Part shown: piece by piece, positions 31,138 to 44,700 of the stretch
How the letters are laid out: the number at the start of each line of letters is the position of its first letter
Numbering within the stretch: the stretch's first letter is position 1
Source: Neoechinorhynchus agilis
Taxonomy: Eukaryota; Acanthocephala
Assembly: GCA_051530055.1 (NCBI GenBank)
Contig: CM121342.1
Location: 11,160,001-11,224,000 of the forward strand
Reading direction: 5' to 3'
Length of the DNA: 64,000 nt
The notes under the pieces: generated by a model
The model's database searches: none
What the model saw: only the letters and a program-made list of their open reading frames with translations
Told to the model about the DNA's origin: nothing
Program-made: the position numbers and the translations under genes

Positions 31138-33913
31138 AGAGAATAAATGTAACCGGCTAGCCAGACTTAAAAGAAAATTCTTCTAAATACCATGATAAAT
31201 TTTTAATTTGTCTAAATTCAAATATCAATGATACAATATCGATGGACCAGCAATTTTCAGAATTAAAGTAACTATAAATACCCGAAGACATTATTTCTCG
31301 CCCATAAAAACACCGGGATTATCAAGAGATGCCTTACTGGATTCCTTGAATAATCGAAAGACGTGACCATTGAGCCTAAACAATGAACAGAACCTTGCCA
31401 GTGCGACAAAAGATCCTTCTTCACGAAGTTCAACATCTATTCTTTCGTGCTTGAACCTATACGTTCCTTTTTATTTTGCAGAAGCACGATGCAACCTTGT
31501 GTTATAATCAATCAACTCGAAGTGTCCGTTGATTTTGAGCTTTTGCACCGTTCGATGATCCCTTCGGGGATTTTCGTTCTTGTAGTTGGGAATATTCGTT
31601 CGCCGTATTGTTCAATCTCTCTTCACCGATTTAGCCCCTTGTCTCTCAATTCCCAAAAACCTTAGGTTTCCTAAGTTCGCCTTATCGTTCGATCTTCCTT
31701 CGTCATTGTCTCGATCTCTCATAAGTAGCATGCACTCTGATTTATTTTAAGTTTGCTCGTACAAAAACTTTCATGATGAAATGTTCTAAATATTCAGGTT
31801 TCAGATGATTGGCATTCACTCGATTTAGTAGTCCAATATGCAAAACATTAATGAGTTCATATTTTACACAGAGCAATTAGCTACTTATATATAGAGACCT
31901 GCTTCTCCATGGCAAAACTAGAAGTTGAGACGATTGACGATTGTGGTGGTCACAGGAGTCCCAGTCCGTTGGGGTCCGCCGTTTTCTAGCCTCCTCTTAG
32001 CATAGCCTTCCTCTGTTGATTTTGAATCACCATTGAGGATTTCCACCAGTGCCCTTTTTGCATACTAATGTTCAGGGTTCATAACATAGCTGTCCTACAC
32101 CCTTAACGGTAATGGATCACTCGGAGTCCCAGCCGGTATAATTCTGCTGGGTATTCCCTACTTTAGCTTGTGAACGTATGCCCAAAACCCCTTAAAATAT
32201 CCAAGGAGAAATATAGATGAAAGTTTAAAGGTTTTTAAGTTGACCAATGCATATGTTTTGAAAATCCTGTGTCAAAATGATTGCGGTGCAGTTACCTTGG
32301 GGACCCTCGCAGCAGAAAAACTCTTACCTTTCTCGATTCCTATTTCATCCTCCTGCTCTCTTCATCATACAATTCTACTAAATTTTCATCTAGAATAATT
32401 TCTCCATGTGGCTTGCGTATTGCGAGAGTCAGCTTTTCCCGCACATTGATAATTGACAAAAGTACATGCATATAGCCGTTCAAAAAATGTTGATCATGTA
32501 CTTCAAGTATCGACCTAGATTTAAAATTTCATACAAAACAGTATTTCGTGGATAATCAACTTGACCTCATGTGACAATGAGTGTATTGTAGAGGCATTGC
32601 ATGAAGTACAATCGCTGTCAAGGAAAACTTACAAGACATTCGTCTTTAATGATCCCTCTCGGATGTTGACTAGCGACCTAAATAACAGCGTGATGTGTTT
32701 ATTTACTACTGCACAGGACAAGTAATTTGACCAATGATCCAATCGTTAATTACTTTTTAACAAAACTTTATAATGTACGGTGTCATCCGGAATTGACGGT
32801 GCGGAATGATAACTTCATTTAACTAACAACAATGTGCAGATACGTTCTAAACAATAAGTCGTCAACAATTGAAACATTTCAATTTGCTAAAGCAAAAATA
32901 TATGAATTAAGGTCGCAGTATTTTGGCACAACAGTTCATTGGAGTTGTGCTGCGAAGAAGTTTCGATTCTGAGATTTATAAAACTGTTATGCCATCATTT
33001 AGATAAACGATATCCATATAATGAGATAACAGAGTGGCAAACCTTTGACTCATTGCAAATTAACAAATTTTGATTTTATCAAAGATAATGTAAAACGTCG
33101 CATCACAAAGTTTTCAAGGTTTATGTCAAGGTGTAATGAGAACGCCACATCAAAAGTCTGTGAACAGTATGTCGACTTAAAAAATTTTTATTAAAGAGAA
33201 AGTTAAAACTCGTTCAATTTAGAAATTCGACAACGTCGATAGCTATGCATTTATTTGAAGCACTTTTATGAGATTAAGTTCAGCTTTCTGAACAGTATTA
33301 AAATTAAATCCAGAAACAGACTTCAGATCGATCATTTGTATAAACTTATGAACATTAAATTTTGCTTATTATCTGGTAGTCAAATTAGTCTAAATCAAGT
33401 TTACAAGCATTGGATTGCCTATAATGACAGACGTGAAAAAATATCCGAGTTTAACTAAATGTTCAAAGAGAAAATTGAATTGATTGATATTATTTACAAC
33501 TACTATTTAATTTAATTTTTGATTATAATATTGCAGTTTTTTATAGATACCGCTCAGTAAAAGTTATCATTAGAATTTTTTCGCTCACGTTAATCTTTTC
33601 CGCGTAGCCTGTCAAAAAATCAGAGGGAACGTCAAAAAATTATGGAATTTCTATTTGTAGGACTATTCGTCTTATTTAATAATGTGATTTACTAGCCTAC
33701 ACAACGTTCTAACATTATCGAATTCGACCATAACATACAAATCGTATGCTTATGATTAGACCATCAAAAACTTATTTGTAAGCTTTGAAGCAAATATATA
33801 CTGAAGGAGTTTTGAACACCAATCCCACTTCTATAACCATAGGCACTATCCCAATTCGATTAACAAGTTTCCTATCATCGAACCACAACAAAAAGGATTA
33901 CTGCTCGCTAAAA
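31138..33913. other. 2.8-kb gene-free stretch
   Basis: I find no gene with homology here. A segment at 31930-32160 has two GGAGTCCCAG motifs about 170 bp apart and is less AT-rich than its surroundings, possibly an old repeat. The right end should include any upstream exons and the promoter of the FOXP-like gene. Confidence 0.4.
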
Positions 33914-34957
33914 ATGAACCACTGCGAACGTGATCATTTCTGTGGATATCCCAATTGCCATCGTAACTTTATATTTTATGAGGATTTCCTTTTGCATCTC
34001 GATAATGAACATCACCCTCCCAATGGGCATGAGAGTAAATTGGTATGCCAATACAGACTCATACGTCGTATCGAACGCAAATTGGCTAAGGAGAAGGCCC
34101 TTCTTGAACAAATGGTTGCACTTAGGCAAGAACAGTTCATGCTGACATGCTCGGTCAAACGATATCAAGACGAGATGAACTTAAATGAAGACGCAAACCG
34201 TAACAAGATCCGCAATCATCGTTTTCCGGACGAAATATTCTGTCCCAGGCAGGAGCCTATTATGCCACAAAATTCAGGTTTAAATAAAGACCAAGAATAT
34301 AATGACGAGGTCCGCAAACAATGCCTTCTGATCGAAAGTGCTGCTCGGGGGCAAAATCATTTCATGCCTAGAAGCTCGGTCAAGCGATGCCAAAGTAAGA
34401 TAGATATAATTTGCGACGTTAAGTGTCCTACGATCGAAAAACCTTGGTTGGATCGTTGGCACGAAGAACGGAAATTTAAAGCCAGAATGGAAGCATTGAA
34501 TTTTTTAAATGGTAGATACTCTTTCTTTTCTGTGTAGAATTCATGTAGCAAATTCTTTAGACGCCGAGAGGATTCGATACAGAGGATTTCCCCTTAAGCC
34601 TCCGGAGACGTATGTAGGCCTCATAAGGCAAGCCATCGCCGAAACTCCTGAACGGCGCCTTAGCGTACATTGCATCTACAAGTGGTTTCGCGATACATTT
34701 GCATACTTTCAACTTCACTTGGGAAACTGGAAGGTTTGTCTTTGTGCATTCGATCTCTCTAAATTAAGAAAATCTTTATTGTTTAGGCCACTGTAAGACA
34801 AACGCTCGCTAAAGAAAAGTGCTTTAAAAAGATTGTACAAGGTGACGAGGTCCGATGGACAGTTGACGATAATTTACTTCAACAACGCATTGCTGAGACG
34901 GGTAAAAAGGGAAGGAAAAGGAAGGCAGGAACGAATTTACAAATGCCGCCAATGTAG
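33914..34957 (+). CDS. FOXP: FOXP-like transcription factor (C2H2 finger, leucine zipper, forkhead)
   Basis: Exons 33914-34511, 34561-34733 and 34787-34957 join by GT-AG introns into 313 aa from the ATG at 33914; upstream exons may exist because the frame stays open to 33785. A FOXP-type C2H2 finger (Cys10, Cys15, His28, His33: FCGYPNCHRNF...HLDNEHH) is followed by the zipper (RRIERKLAKEKALLEQMVAL). The forkhead starts near residue 211 (LKPPETYVGLIRQAIAE) with IYKWFRDTFAYF and ends WTVDDNLLQQR plus a basic tail (GKKGRKRKA). This order is unique to FOXP, a dimerising repressor family. The recognition helix is abnormal: VRHNLSLH of the family reads VRQTLAKE here, losing the His and Asn that contact DNA. 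The 5' half between zipper and forkhead has no recognisable domain. Confidence 0.87.
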
Positions 34958-37160
34958 TTAGAAAAATAACAAGTGATACTTTTGATAATTAAACGTTCTT
35001 AAAAATGGTTCATTAATGCTTATCATATAGACCGTTGGTCTATACAGAGAATAGATTGTAGTTTAATACCAATTAAGATAATGATTCGGGTGCCGCGCAA
35101 TGAAAGTAGGTTCAACGAAGTTCAGTTTTGAAGGTCATGTTCTTTAACAGATACTATTCTGTTATATAACGTAAAATCTTCTCATTCTTTCGTCTAGTTT
35201 CGAAATTTCCTGATGGTATACTAAATAAGGAGTTGTTTTTAAGTCAATCCCTTTAAAAGAAGAAACGATTAGGAGCTTATAAAAGAATGCTTGGGATCGA
35301 AAGTTACCAGATATGCTAAATATTGTCAGATTTTTGAGAGAATTTCTTTTAATGGTTGTACTAACTAGAGGATTATAAATGAAGTTTTCAAGATTATGAA
35401 AACAAAATCGGTGATAGATCGTTATGTAGTAAAGCCCGGGGAGTTTAGATGCAATTTTAGTGCATTACCCAAACCCATAAACAGTTTTAACCCATTTTCC
35501 TGATTTCTCCTAAATTTCTTGATTTTTGATGCGCCACCCATTGATCGAGAAGTCTAAGGTAGGTAAATTTAAAAGCTACTATTTTCACTAAGATCCAAGA
35601 GCTCAAGGGGTTTAAAGTCATTAATTGAATTAGAGTGAATGATAACATATTGTTTCATGGAGCGGAGTGTCATCGATAAGGAAAATATTCAGATATATCC
35701 ATCTTAAGATAATGTAAAGAATTCCAATTATGTATTTCAAAATTATTTATGTTGGGCAGGGATCGTGTTGCCATTTACTTTTTGTTTATCAAACTTAACA
35801 AAAACATGACAACTTTTAAGAAGCGAGCATAGTTTACTGAGTAGGTAGACTTTGAAAACGAGTTGCATTGTGGGCTAAAAAGGGCAAAGTGGCTTACACC
35901 TTCGAGCCAAAAATGTGTGCATGTGAGAGTTATATACAGTCAAAATTGTAGATAGACTCAAGTTTGTGTTTTTATTATTGAGGAATCCGACAAATACGCT
36001 ATGATATTCAACTTTTTCTAACACAACCAGAATTAATCGTTGCGTATTTCTTACCAAAGGACTAGTCTGAGACCTGGGGAAATTTGATTTCCTTTTGTAA
36101 ACCTCAGTCAATCATCGTACTTCTAACTGAAATGTAAATATGAAGATTTACGTAAATTAGATGCTTTTAGTTTAAAACGGATTGATATCACCAAGTGAAA
36201 ATGATCTCTAACTACCAAATAGCGCAAGTCCTCTATTTTTGTCCAATGTTGGTTAATAAAAGCGAAATAATGATTTCGTGTTCAACTCTACAATTAATTT
36301 CATTGATTACCTATTGCCATAAAATTGAAAAGGTATGTTATAATTGCCGGCCTAAAGTTAGAATTTAAAAACAAATTAATACAAGATAGAAAAATAACAA
36401 GAATATCGTGATTCAAACAATGGAGGAACCAATCAAGCTGCCGAAAATATAATACAGGTTTACTTATCGTCTTAAGCCCCATACGCTCAAGCATTCCGAT
36501 ATGCAGTGGTAAAAAAGAATGATATCTAAAATCTACGAAACTAAATTTTAATTGAATAGAGCACGGTCAACGAGTTTAATTTTAGAAAACTCGTAATAGG
36601 GTTACGAATTCCCAGCATCCATTTGAGCATCAGCTCATAAGGTACGCGATGAATTCACATCGGAAGCATTAACTGCATAGAATAGATTTCGCGTTCATAA
36701 TAGATATTAAGTTTACTTAATAAGTAACGATCGAATACCAAGTTATTTATGCTTTTCAAACATTTTAGACAGGCAGCAAAGTCTTATGGAAATAACAAAA
36801 GCGAAGTGCGAGGTAGTAAAAAATTCTCTGCGCAAGTGATCACCTAAAGCGTTTTTTAATAATAGGCGGTCTGTCCTTTTTAAGGATTAAGAATTATAAT
36901 GGTCACTCGACACTAATTTTGGAGAGGATAATTTCGATCATAGAGCGAATCTTTTAAAACTTTTAGGACTTATGTTTCGTTAAGTAACAATATTGAGCTG
37001 GTTTAAGAAGTGCTGTAGATCCAAAAAGGTCGCTTATTCAAATGAGCTTTATACGGAAAATACTGACATTTTTTACAATCACGACAATCCTCCTCCGCAC
37101 ATTCGAACGACTTTTTATTCGTTTTTCCTTACAGTTGGCATTCCTAAGCCACTTGCAAGC
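34958..37160. other. 2.2-kb gene-free spacer
   Basis: No ORF with homology. Small ORFs at 35875-36111, 36300-36494 (minus) and 36993-37280 (plus) lack any domain, and the last overlaps the ZIP 3' end in antisense. Nothing repetitive was noticed. Confidence 0.45.
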
Positions 37161-38980
37161 CTAATGAGCATGAGGCGTATTGCCTTCATACTTGGCAAGG
37201 AAATACATACTGGCACACCCAGCAATAAGTCCAACGTTAAACAACACGACTCTTATATTAGAGATTCGTTTGTTTGGTAGAAGAAGAGGAAAGAGGTCAA
37301 CAAGGGCTACATACAAAAATACACCTGCCGTATATGCGAGTACCCAAGGCAGCGAACTTGTTATCATTGAAGTGATACAGAATCCTACGATAAGTCCAAT
37401 GTAGGCGGTAAGTGCGGTTGCGAGGTTAAAGAACAAGGCTTGCCAATTGGTGAAACCAGCGTGGATCAGGATCGCATAGTCACCGAGCTCATGAGGCAGT
37501 TCGTGAAGCAAGACGACCAACGTAGTAATGAAGCCGAAATCGGTACTGGAACTGAACGCAGCGGCCAAAGCTACTCCATCGCATGCATTGTGAATAGAAT
37601 CGGCGAAAAGAATTATGTACGCAAATCGTTTCACGTATCGGATACTTCCTAGGAACTTTCCAGTTCTTTTCCAAAACGATTGTTCTACTTTTCGATTAGT
37701 CTTTTCTGAATTGTTAACCAGTTCCTGGTCTACAGGATCCGACTGAGTGGTTGATTGAGGCAACGGTACAGTCGCGATTCCGAAAAACCCCGACTATTTA
37801 GGACTAACCCGTGAAGTATATATTTTAAAGTGATTTTGTTTAAAATGCGGCTAACAGCAGAAAATTTACAACTATAGTGAAAAATTAGATAGGTAAGAAA
37901 TACAAAGACAAAAATATAGAGACTAGATCAATGGTTTGAGCAGTTGAGAAATGAATTCGAAACGTTCTTGCCCTGAAACGGAATCACGGCGCAATAACTC
38001 ATCATCTAGATCGTGTTGATGGTGTTCATGATGAGAGGCATGATCGGCACCGGGTAATTTGCTGAGAAGTATATCCATCAAGTATACCGAGTACATTCCA
38101 ACAATGACCATAAGAGTTTTAGCCAAGTGGTCACCACCATGTTCATGATCGCACTCATGAGAAGAGTCATCTCCATGTGAGTGAAGTCCATAGGCCTAAA
38201 TGGTTCATAAGAATGCACGATGTCAAAATCACGCGTACATGTGGAATAAGATGAAAAAGAGCGTCTCCAGCCAAGGTTCCCACTGACAAGCTTGTAAGGA
38301 CGGCCATGGCCTGATTTCTTAATCCTTTAGACAGAAATCGAAACATCAGCATCCCAGGTGCACTTGATAGACATACAAGGAAGGTAGCCAATGAACCATA
38401 GAGGATTGCTAAAAAACAGTTGAATATGCGTTCAATGTGGAATGTGACACAAAATACCTGTTTGCTGAGAAGGTCGCTTTAAATCTAATGTAGACTGTTG
38501 CGTATGAACGTTCGTATCATTTGTCATTATCTCCAGAATCGAAGAACAAGCCTTTTCGAACTGATTAGGAGGTAACCCCAAACCTATTGTTCGTTTCAAA
38601 GCAGCTTGAGCGGATTCCGGAATTCCACGACTGTCGGAGCGGGCGGTGTGATTAGCCTTTTCCACCGCTCCACAATTACGTTCTCGTTCATTATTCGCGT
38701 CGCTCACGTCGTGCTGATGAGTGTGGCCGTGCCGATGGCAGTGTTCGTGATGAACGTGGCTATGGTCGTGATCATCAGCATGGTCATGACAGCAAATCTT
38801 ATGCTTAAGATCCGACATCATGCATTTGAAGGAGCTTATTGTAAACAGTGTTGATCGGTCGACTGCATACTTTTTGAACAATCGGTCAGTCGCGTTGTTT
38901 TGGATGTTTGATGAACATGTAGGTCCGATGAACGATAATGAAATGATCACAATGCCAACTCTTTGCAGATTCAGCATCAT
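37161..38980 (-). CDS. LIV-1 subfamily ZIP zinc transporter (SLC39A6/10/12-like)
   Basis: Exons (minus strand) 38980-38458, 38408-38239, 38195-37980 and 37793-37161 sum to 1542 nt, 513 aa; the third intron boundary (donor at 37979) is the best canonical choice in a poorly conserved loop. The protein has a signal peptide (VGIVIISLSFIGPTCSS), a His-rich luminal region (HDHADDHDHSHVHHEHCHRH), a TM block with GDALFHLIPH, a second His/Asp-rich cytoplasmic loop and the LIV-1 metalloprotease-like motif HELPHELGD. The motif His and Glu residues form the zinc path in TM4-TM5. Role: zinc uptake into the cytosol from outside the cell or from the secretory pathway. No CPALLY-type prodomain is obvious. 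The two short introns (38409-38457, 38196-38238) are GT-AG and keep frame. Confidence 0.92.
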
Positions 38981-41720
38981 CTACAAGGCAGATGCGGGTA
39001 AAAGGATTCAGGGTTTATGTGGCAGTCGGAAACCTTCAACGAACGAGAAAAGGATGCACTACTGTACCTTGTGACAATGTAAAATAGTTTCCGATCAAAC
39101 ATGCGTGATGAGGACATTTCGTCGCTTGTCTTACAAGTAATTCGCATACTACGAGATTCTCATACAAGGACGAAATTCAAACTAAACCACAACTAAGTCT
39201 TACAAGATAAAAAAATTGAGGTCGTCGCAACAATCTTAAAAATTGCTAGTTTTTAAATTGCAAAAGGCTGATTGGTGTGCGATTGAAATTTGGCGAGTAA
39301 CGTAGAGCAGCGCCAGACTGTGGCAACTAACAAAAATTGTTCTCTAAGAACTTTACAACGAATGAAGTACAAGAATGAAGATACCAGTGACTATAGGATT
39401 ATCACGAAGATATCGAAGCTATCATGGCGTAAAATTGTAGTTGACAACCGGAACGATTGTTTTGAAAACTAGAGAGCAATTCACCCAAAGTGAATAATTT
39501 TGCATAGGGCTTGAGTCACGGCTTTTCACTTGATGTTTAACGACTTTAACTTAAATAGTAGATGGCTTTCATTGTGTGGACAAACAAATTCGCCGAAAGT
39601 TTACAGCAGCAACAATGATTACGATTCATTTCAGCATACACTTTTAAAAAGACTTAATAAAATGACGAAGTGAGTAAATCCGTTTTCATTGTATGGAGTG
39701 CGCTGCGATTTTGTTACATTTGCATCGAAAGTGATTGAACAGAAGATAAAGTCAAAATTGGGCTAGATTTGCTTAGTGGTATTTTTCAAATACGGTAATA
39801 AATGAGCTTGTCAACGCCACCTTCATTTACGAAAAAATTGTAATTTTCAAACGTTTATTGCTAATTCATTATAAGAGCTCGATCCTGTGGAAAGTATAAA
39901 ATTGAAACGAAAACTATGGACATTTCAAAAAAAGTAACCATTTAAGTCATCCTGTGTGATTGTACGCCGCGCAATTCGTCGGTTGACTCGTCGACCTCTG
40001 ACCTTTACAACGAAGGAAAGAGCGATCTACTGAGGATTAGAAAACAGCCATTGCTAGCAATTAAAATGACCCGAGACGGTATTGTCCGAGTGACTATTGT
40101 GCGCAGCCAATTAGAGTTTGGAGCGCCCGTGATATAATAGAGTACATCACTCACTCCCCCATTTCCATTCTCTGTGAGCAATAAGTGTTGTAAGTTTGAA
40201 TAGCTCTCTCCCCTACTGAATACTGTCGGTTCTGTCACGAATTCCGTGAGTACAAATACATTGAGAGTCACAGTGGACATAGGAAGTGCCAAATTGAAGA
40301 CAACGACAAATTCCGGACTTTGACTTTTAGAACCTAGTAAATTTTGTTAAACATTTTCTATGTCACGGATCAAAAGGGACCAGGACATTCATCTCGCTTA
40401 ATGAAGCCTGCGGAAACTAATTGATTAGTTATGAATTCGTTAAAGAAAAAGCAAACCGCGAAGGTTAAAGCGTCCCGCTTTGTCGAAACTATATGTCAAA
40501 CGCTTTGCTTTCAATCGCCTATCTTTGAGAAACTTCGATAAACCCCAAGTGGAGGTGCGATAAAGGTACTCAAGGTATAAATAAGTATTTGAGGAGAGAA
40601 CGAAACTGATATAAGGAAATTATAAACAAATCAGAAGTCGATTATCTCATTAAAGCCGACGAAGGTGGGGATTTCGCACATAAACGGGCATAACCTTTTC
40701 AAAACTTAGAATCGATTTAGAGTTCAACGATGAACACAGTGTTAAATTTCTATGATTGAAGTAAAGAAATAAAACAAGTAAAACCTTTAGGCAAAAATAG
40801 GTAAAAATTATTGAAAAGTTGTCTTAAATTCTGTAACGGACTAATTGTTTTTTTTCAAACAAAATAGAGCTTTTGACAATATCTAAGGTGAAAAGAGTTT
40901 TAGATTTCATGTTAAATACTGAATTACGTTTTTTTTACATTTTTCCAGTTAAATTTTTGCTCGGATGATGTGTGTATGAAACTTTAAAGCTGCAAGAGGA
41001 TTGGAATCATAACTTGAAACCCATTTTGGTTATTCCCGGCTACTTCTGGACAAATCGAACGAAGGGCGGCTGCCGATAGCTCACTGTAGTGACAGCAACA
41101 ATCGCATTAGTAGCATGCAGCACAACACTACGAGCAAGTACGCAAATGCGAACTTGATTCTACGAGTATGCGATGCATGAAAGTGTTTCATGTGAGTGAT
41201 TGCTGATGAACGACAGAGAAGGGAAACAGTACTTGTGAAAGTGTTGCACTAAATGGGATTTAGGTAGACGAAATATGATTCCAGGGCATTAGTGGCGATC
41301 GGGGATTTTTGAATCAACGATTTGTAGAAAAAGGTACAAAATCCTAAAACATTAACAATGCGTTTATTGATGATTCCAGACATTAATAAAGTTTATTTAT
41401 TAGCGGAGAAAAGTTACCTACAGCGATTTAGTTTGAGGTCCAGCTATTGAGATTTCAAATATTTTCCTACCGTTTGCACAAATAAAAACGTCAATTCAAA
41501 TTATACCACAAAACTACAAATAGGTCTTTAAAAAGGACAATCTACACTTGTCATTAGAAAAGCAGCCGATGGAGCTAATGTGAATTTTTAACTTGTCTGC
41601 GATTCTAATATAAAAATACGGTGAAATCATCCGTGTTTTCGTACAAAATCCCCAATCACTACTTTAACAAAAAGTCCGCATTTTTCCGGGATACATTTCA
41701 GCTGCACCACCACAACGATC
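38981..41720. other. 2.7-kb gene-free spacer between divergent regions
   Basis: No recognisable gene. A 95-codon minus-strand ORF at 40005-40292 has no domain and is not called. The left end must contain the ZIP promoter, and the right end the 3' UTR of YME1L. Confidence 0.45.
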
Positions 41721-44700
41721 CTAGTTCACGTTATCAATGATCTCCTTCACATCATCAGCGTTAAGAGTTTCATGCTCCAAAAGCGCATGAGCAATGGCTT
41801 TTAGCTCAATAATTTTGGATTTTATCAATACTTTTGCACGGTCGTATGATTCCTGTTTTTCGAAACATTTCTTAGGGACCGGATACTATGACATAAGAGT
41901 ACTCACCTGCAAAAGTCTCCTGATTTCATTATCGATCACTTCTTGCATTGCAGGACTTACCTCATTCCACGACACCGTAGCAAGACCAACATCAGTTTCC
42001 TCGTCCTTAAACACTCTTAAACCGACTTTATCGGACATTCCCAATCTCTTCACCATTGCAGTGGCAATTTGAGTTGCCCGTGAAAAATCTGAAGCAGCAC
42101 CTTTTTAGAAAGAAACTATGAGACATGTTAAGCGAACTAAGAACTCACCTGTGCTTACCTTGTCCGGACCAAAGACGACCTCTTCGGCAACTCTACCTCC
42201 CATACAAACATCCATTTCAGCAAGCAATTGTATTCTGGTCTTATTATAAAAATCTTTTTCAGGTACAGATGAAGTGAACCCAAGAGCTTGTCCACGGGGA
42301 ATGATCGTTACTTTGTGAAGTGGATTTGTTGACCTATTAAAAAAATTAACAATAGTGTGTCCGGCCTCATGAACAGCAGTTGTCTCGTTAGTCTCCCTAT
42401 CAATCAGTCTGCCCAATCTCTCGGGACCTAATTGTAAAAATAGAAATACGTTGGATGTAGTATTAAAAACAAACCAACCCATCAATATTTTATCTTTTGC
42501 CCAATCAAGATGACTTAAATTCACAACGGCAGCATTCAATTGTGCTGCTCGTAATGATGCCTGATTAACCATGTTCTCGATATCTGCTCCCGTAAATCCA
42601 GTTGTACCCAACGCTAGCTTATATGTATCGATTCGTCGATCACATATCACCCGAGAAAGATAAAGATCGAAAATACTTTTACGGCCAGCAGCATCCGGTG
42701 GCATCACGCCAACTTCCACGTCAAATCTACCAGGCCGCATTAATGCACTGTCCAAATGATCTTTTCGATTGGTTGCTGCTAACACAATAATTCCCTCGTT
42801 CTTTTCAAACCCGTCCATTTCCGCCAATAACTGATTGATTGTCTGATTCGCATATGGATGAAGTTGAGAATTTGTTCGTTTTGCACCGACTGAATCTATC
42901 TCGTCGATGAATATGACACATGGTGATTTGGCTTTCGCTGATGAGAATAACTGACGGATGCGCCGTGCTCCAGTGCCAACGAACATCTCATCAAACTCTG
43001 AGCCAGAGGCATGGAAAAACGGAACTCCAGCTTCGCCTGCTACTGCGCGGGCGAGAAGAGTTTTCCCCGTTCCAGGAGGACCAACAAGAAGCACTCCTTT
43101 AGGGAGACGGGCACCAAGTCGAGTGTACCTGTCAGGATCTTGTCCTGTATACCAATTCTTCTAGGACAATTTAAGAGGGCAAACATAGAATTGAAAATAA
43201 TTTCAAATCAGTCTTGGTTAGAACCGAAATAACTTAAGATGTTCAATATCATCTATTAAAAAAGGAAGACGTCGCCAAGTAAAATTATAGCATCAAAATA
43301 TAAGTAAAAAACTGAATATAGAAGCACAAGTTGCTTTGGAGTGGAAACTCCATAATTGTCGCGGTAATTTTTAAAATTATTATTTAAAAGCCAAGCCGTT
43401 TTTACTTCCATTTTACTCTTTAGAGCAGAAAGTAATTTTACTAAACAATTTTTACCGTCCAAACTGGAAATTATAGCGATAAAGATGTTAAAAAGAGAAT
43501 ATGAAAAGATTTTTCATTGAACTTGGAGGTAAACATTTTGTTTTGAAGAATTGGTTTACTTTAAAAAGCTAACAACGTCAACTAGCTCCTGCTTAGCTTC
43601 ATCAACCTGCGAATATCACTTAATCTGAGCTACTTTGATGTACAAATGACTTACGCCTTTAACATCATCAAAGGTGACATTGACATCTTCAGGCAGTACT
43701 TCGTACTGCGGAAGCAGTGCTGTTGAAATGCTTGCTTTGAATCCCGCAGCACTGAGGATGTTAATCATACAATATACCAAAAACCCATAGAAGATCAGAT
43801 TTCTCAAAAGACGTTTGGTTGCACTTGATTTATTACGTTCACTGTCCTCATCGGATTGAAAAGATCTTGACCTCGAACCATGAGTGTCGTCACGTGATAG
43901 ATAACCTTAAGAATAATAACATCGATTTCATAGATACCGTAAGCTGACTTTTCAAAGGAGAGCGTCACATAGCAAAACGTTAAAATTATAAATAAGTAAA
44001 TTTATATCAAAATACAAGTATAGTGTCAAGTCTGTTTTTTGCAGAACACATTTTACTCAGACGAGATTTTTAATGATTTGGATTAGGATACAGCCGCATT
44101 TGGGACAATGTTATAAGATCGATAGTCAAATCCCAGATTCGTATTCGAATATACTGAAAAACGGTTAAAATTAGTTGTTATTTGGAAAAAGTGGCAACGT
44201 ATTTTTATTTAAATTAAAGAATTACTTTATCATATACACAATTTCCTTCATTATAAATCTCCAAAAATGTGGAAAGTTCATTTTTTGCGAAGTATGGGAT
44301 GCGTTTCTCTAAGCTACTTTGTTATCATCAACCTATAACATTTTTCTGCAGTCAATCGCGCGCAAAGGGAAAATTCAATTAGTAACAATCAGCAAATTAA
44401 ATACTTCTTTTGCAATCACATTTTCAACAAATCAGTGGCGCGTTTAGTGGTTTCAAAGCAGAAAATAATACACTTTTATAGAAATAGAATTTGCGATCAC
44501 GTGCAAAAGGAAAATTCTATTAGTAAACAATCAGCAAATTAAATGCTTCCTTTACAATCACACTTTCAACAAATCGGTGGTGCCGTTTAATGGTTCTAAA
44601 GCGGAAAATAACGCACTTTGATAGAAATAGAATTTGCGATCTAGCGTATTTGCGGAGGGAAATTTGTTTAAATTAGCAAAATAAACTAGCAAAAGCACTT

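Noticed and set aside
32100-32130. CCCTTAACGGTAATGGATCA resembles the start of 5.8S rRNA
   Set aside because: The match covers about 25 bp and nothing downstream resembles 5.8S; too short to call an rRNA fragment.
36993-37280. 95-codon plus-strand ORF overlapping the ZIP 3' end
   Set aside because: Antisense shadow of the ZIP last exon in its second half and featureless in its first.
40005-40292. 95-codon minus-strand ORF upstream of YME1L's 3' end
   Set aside because: No domain, no homology, and frequent chance ORFs of this size occur in the region.
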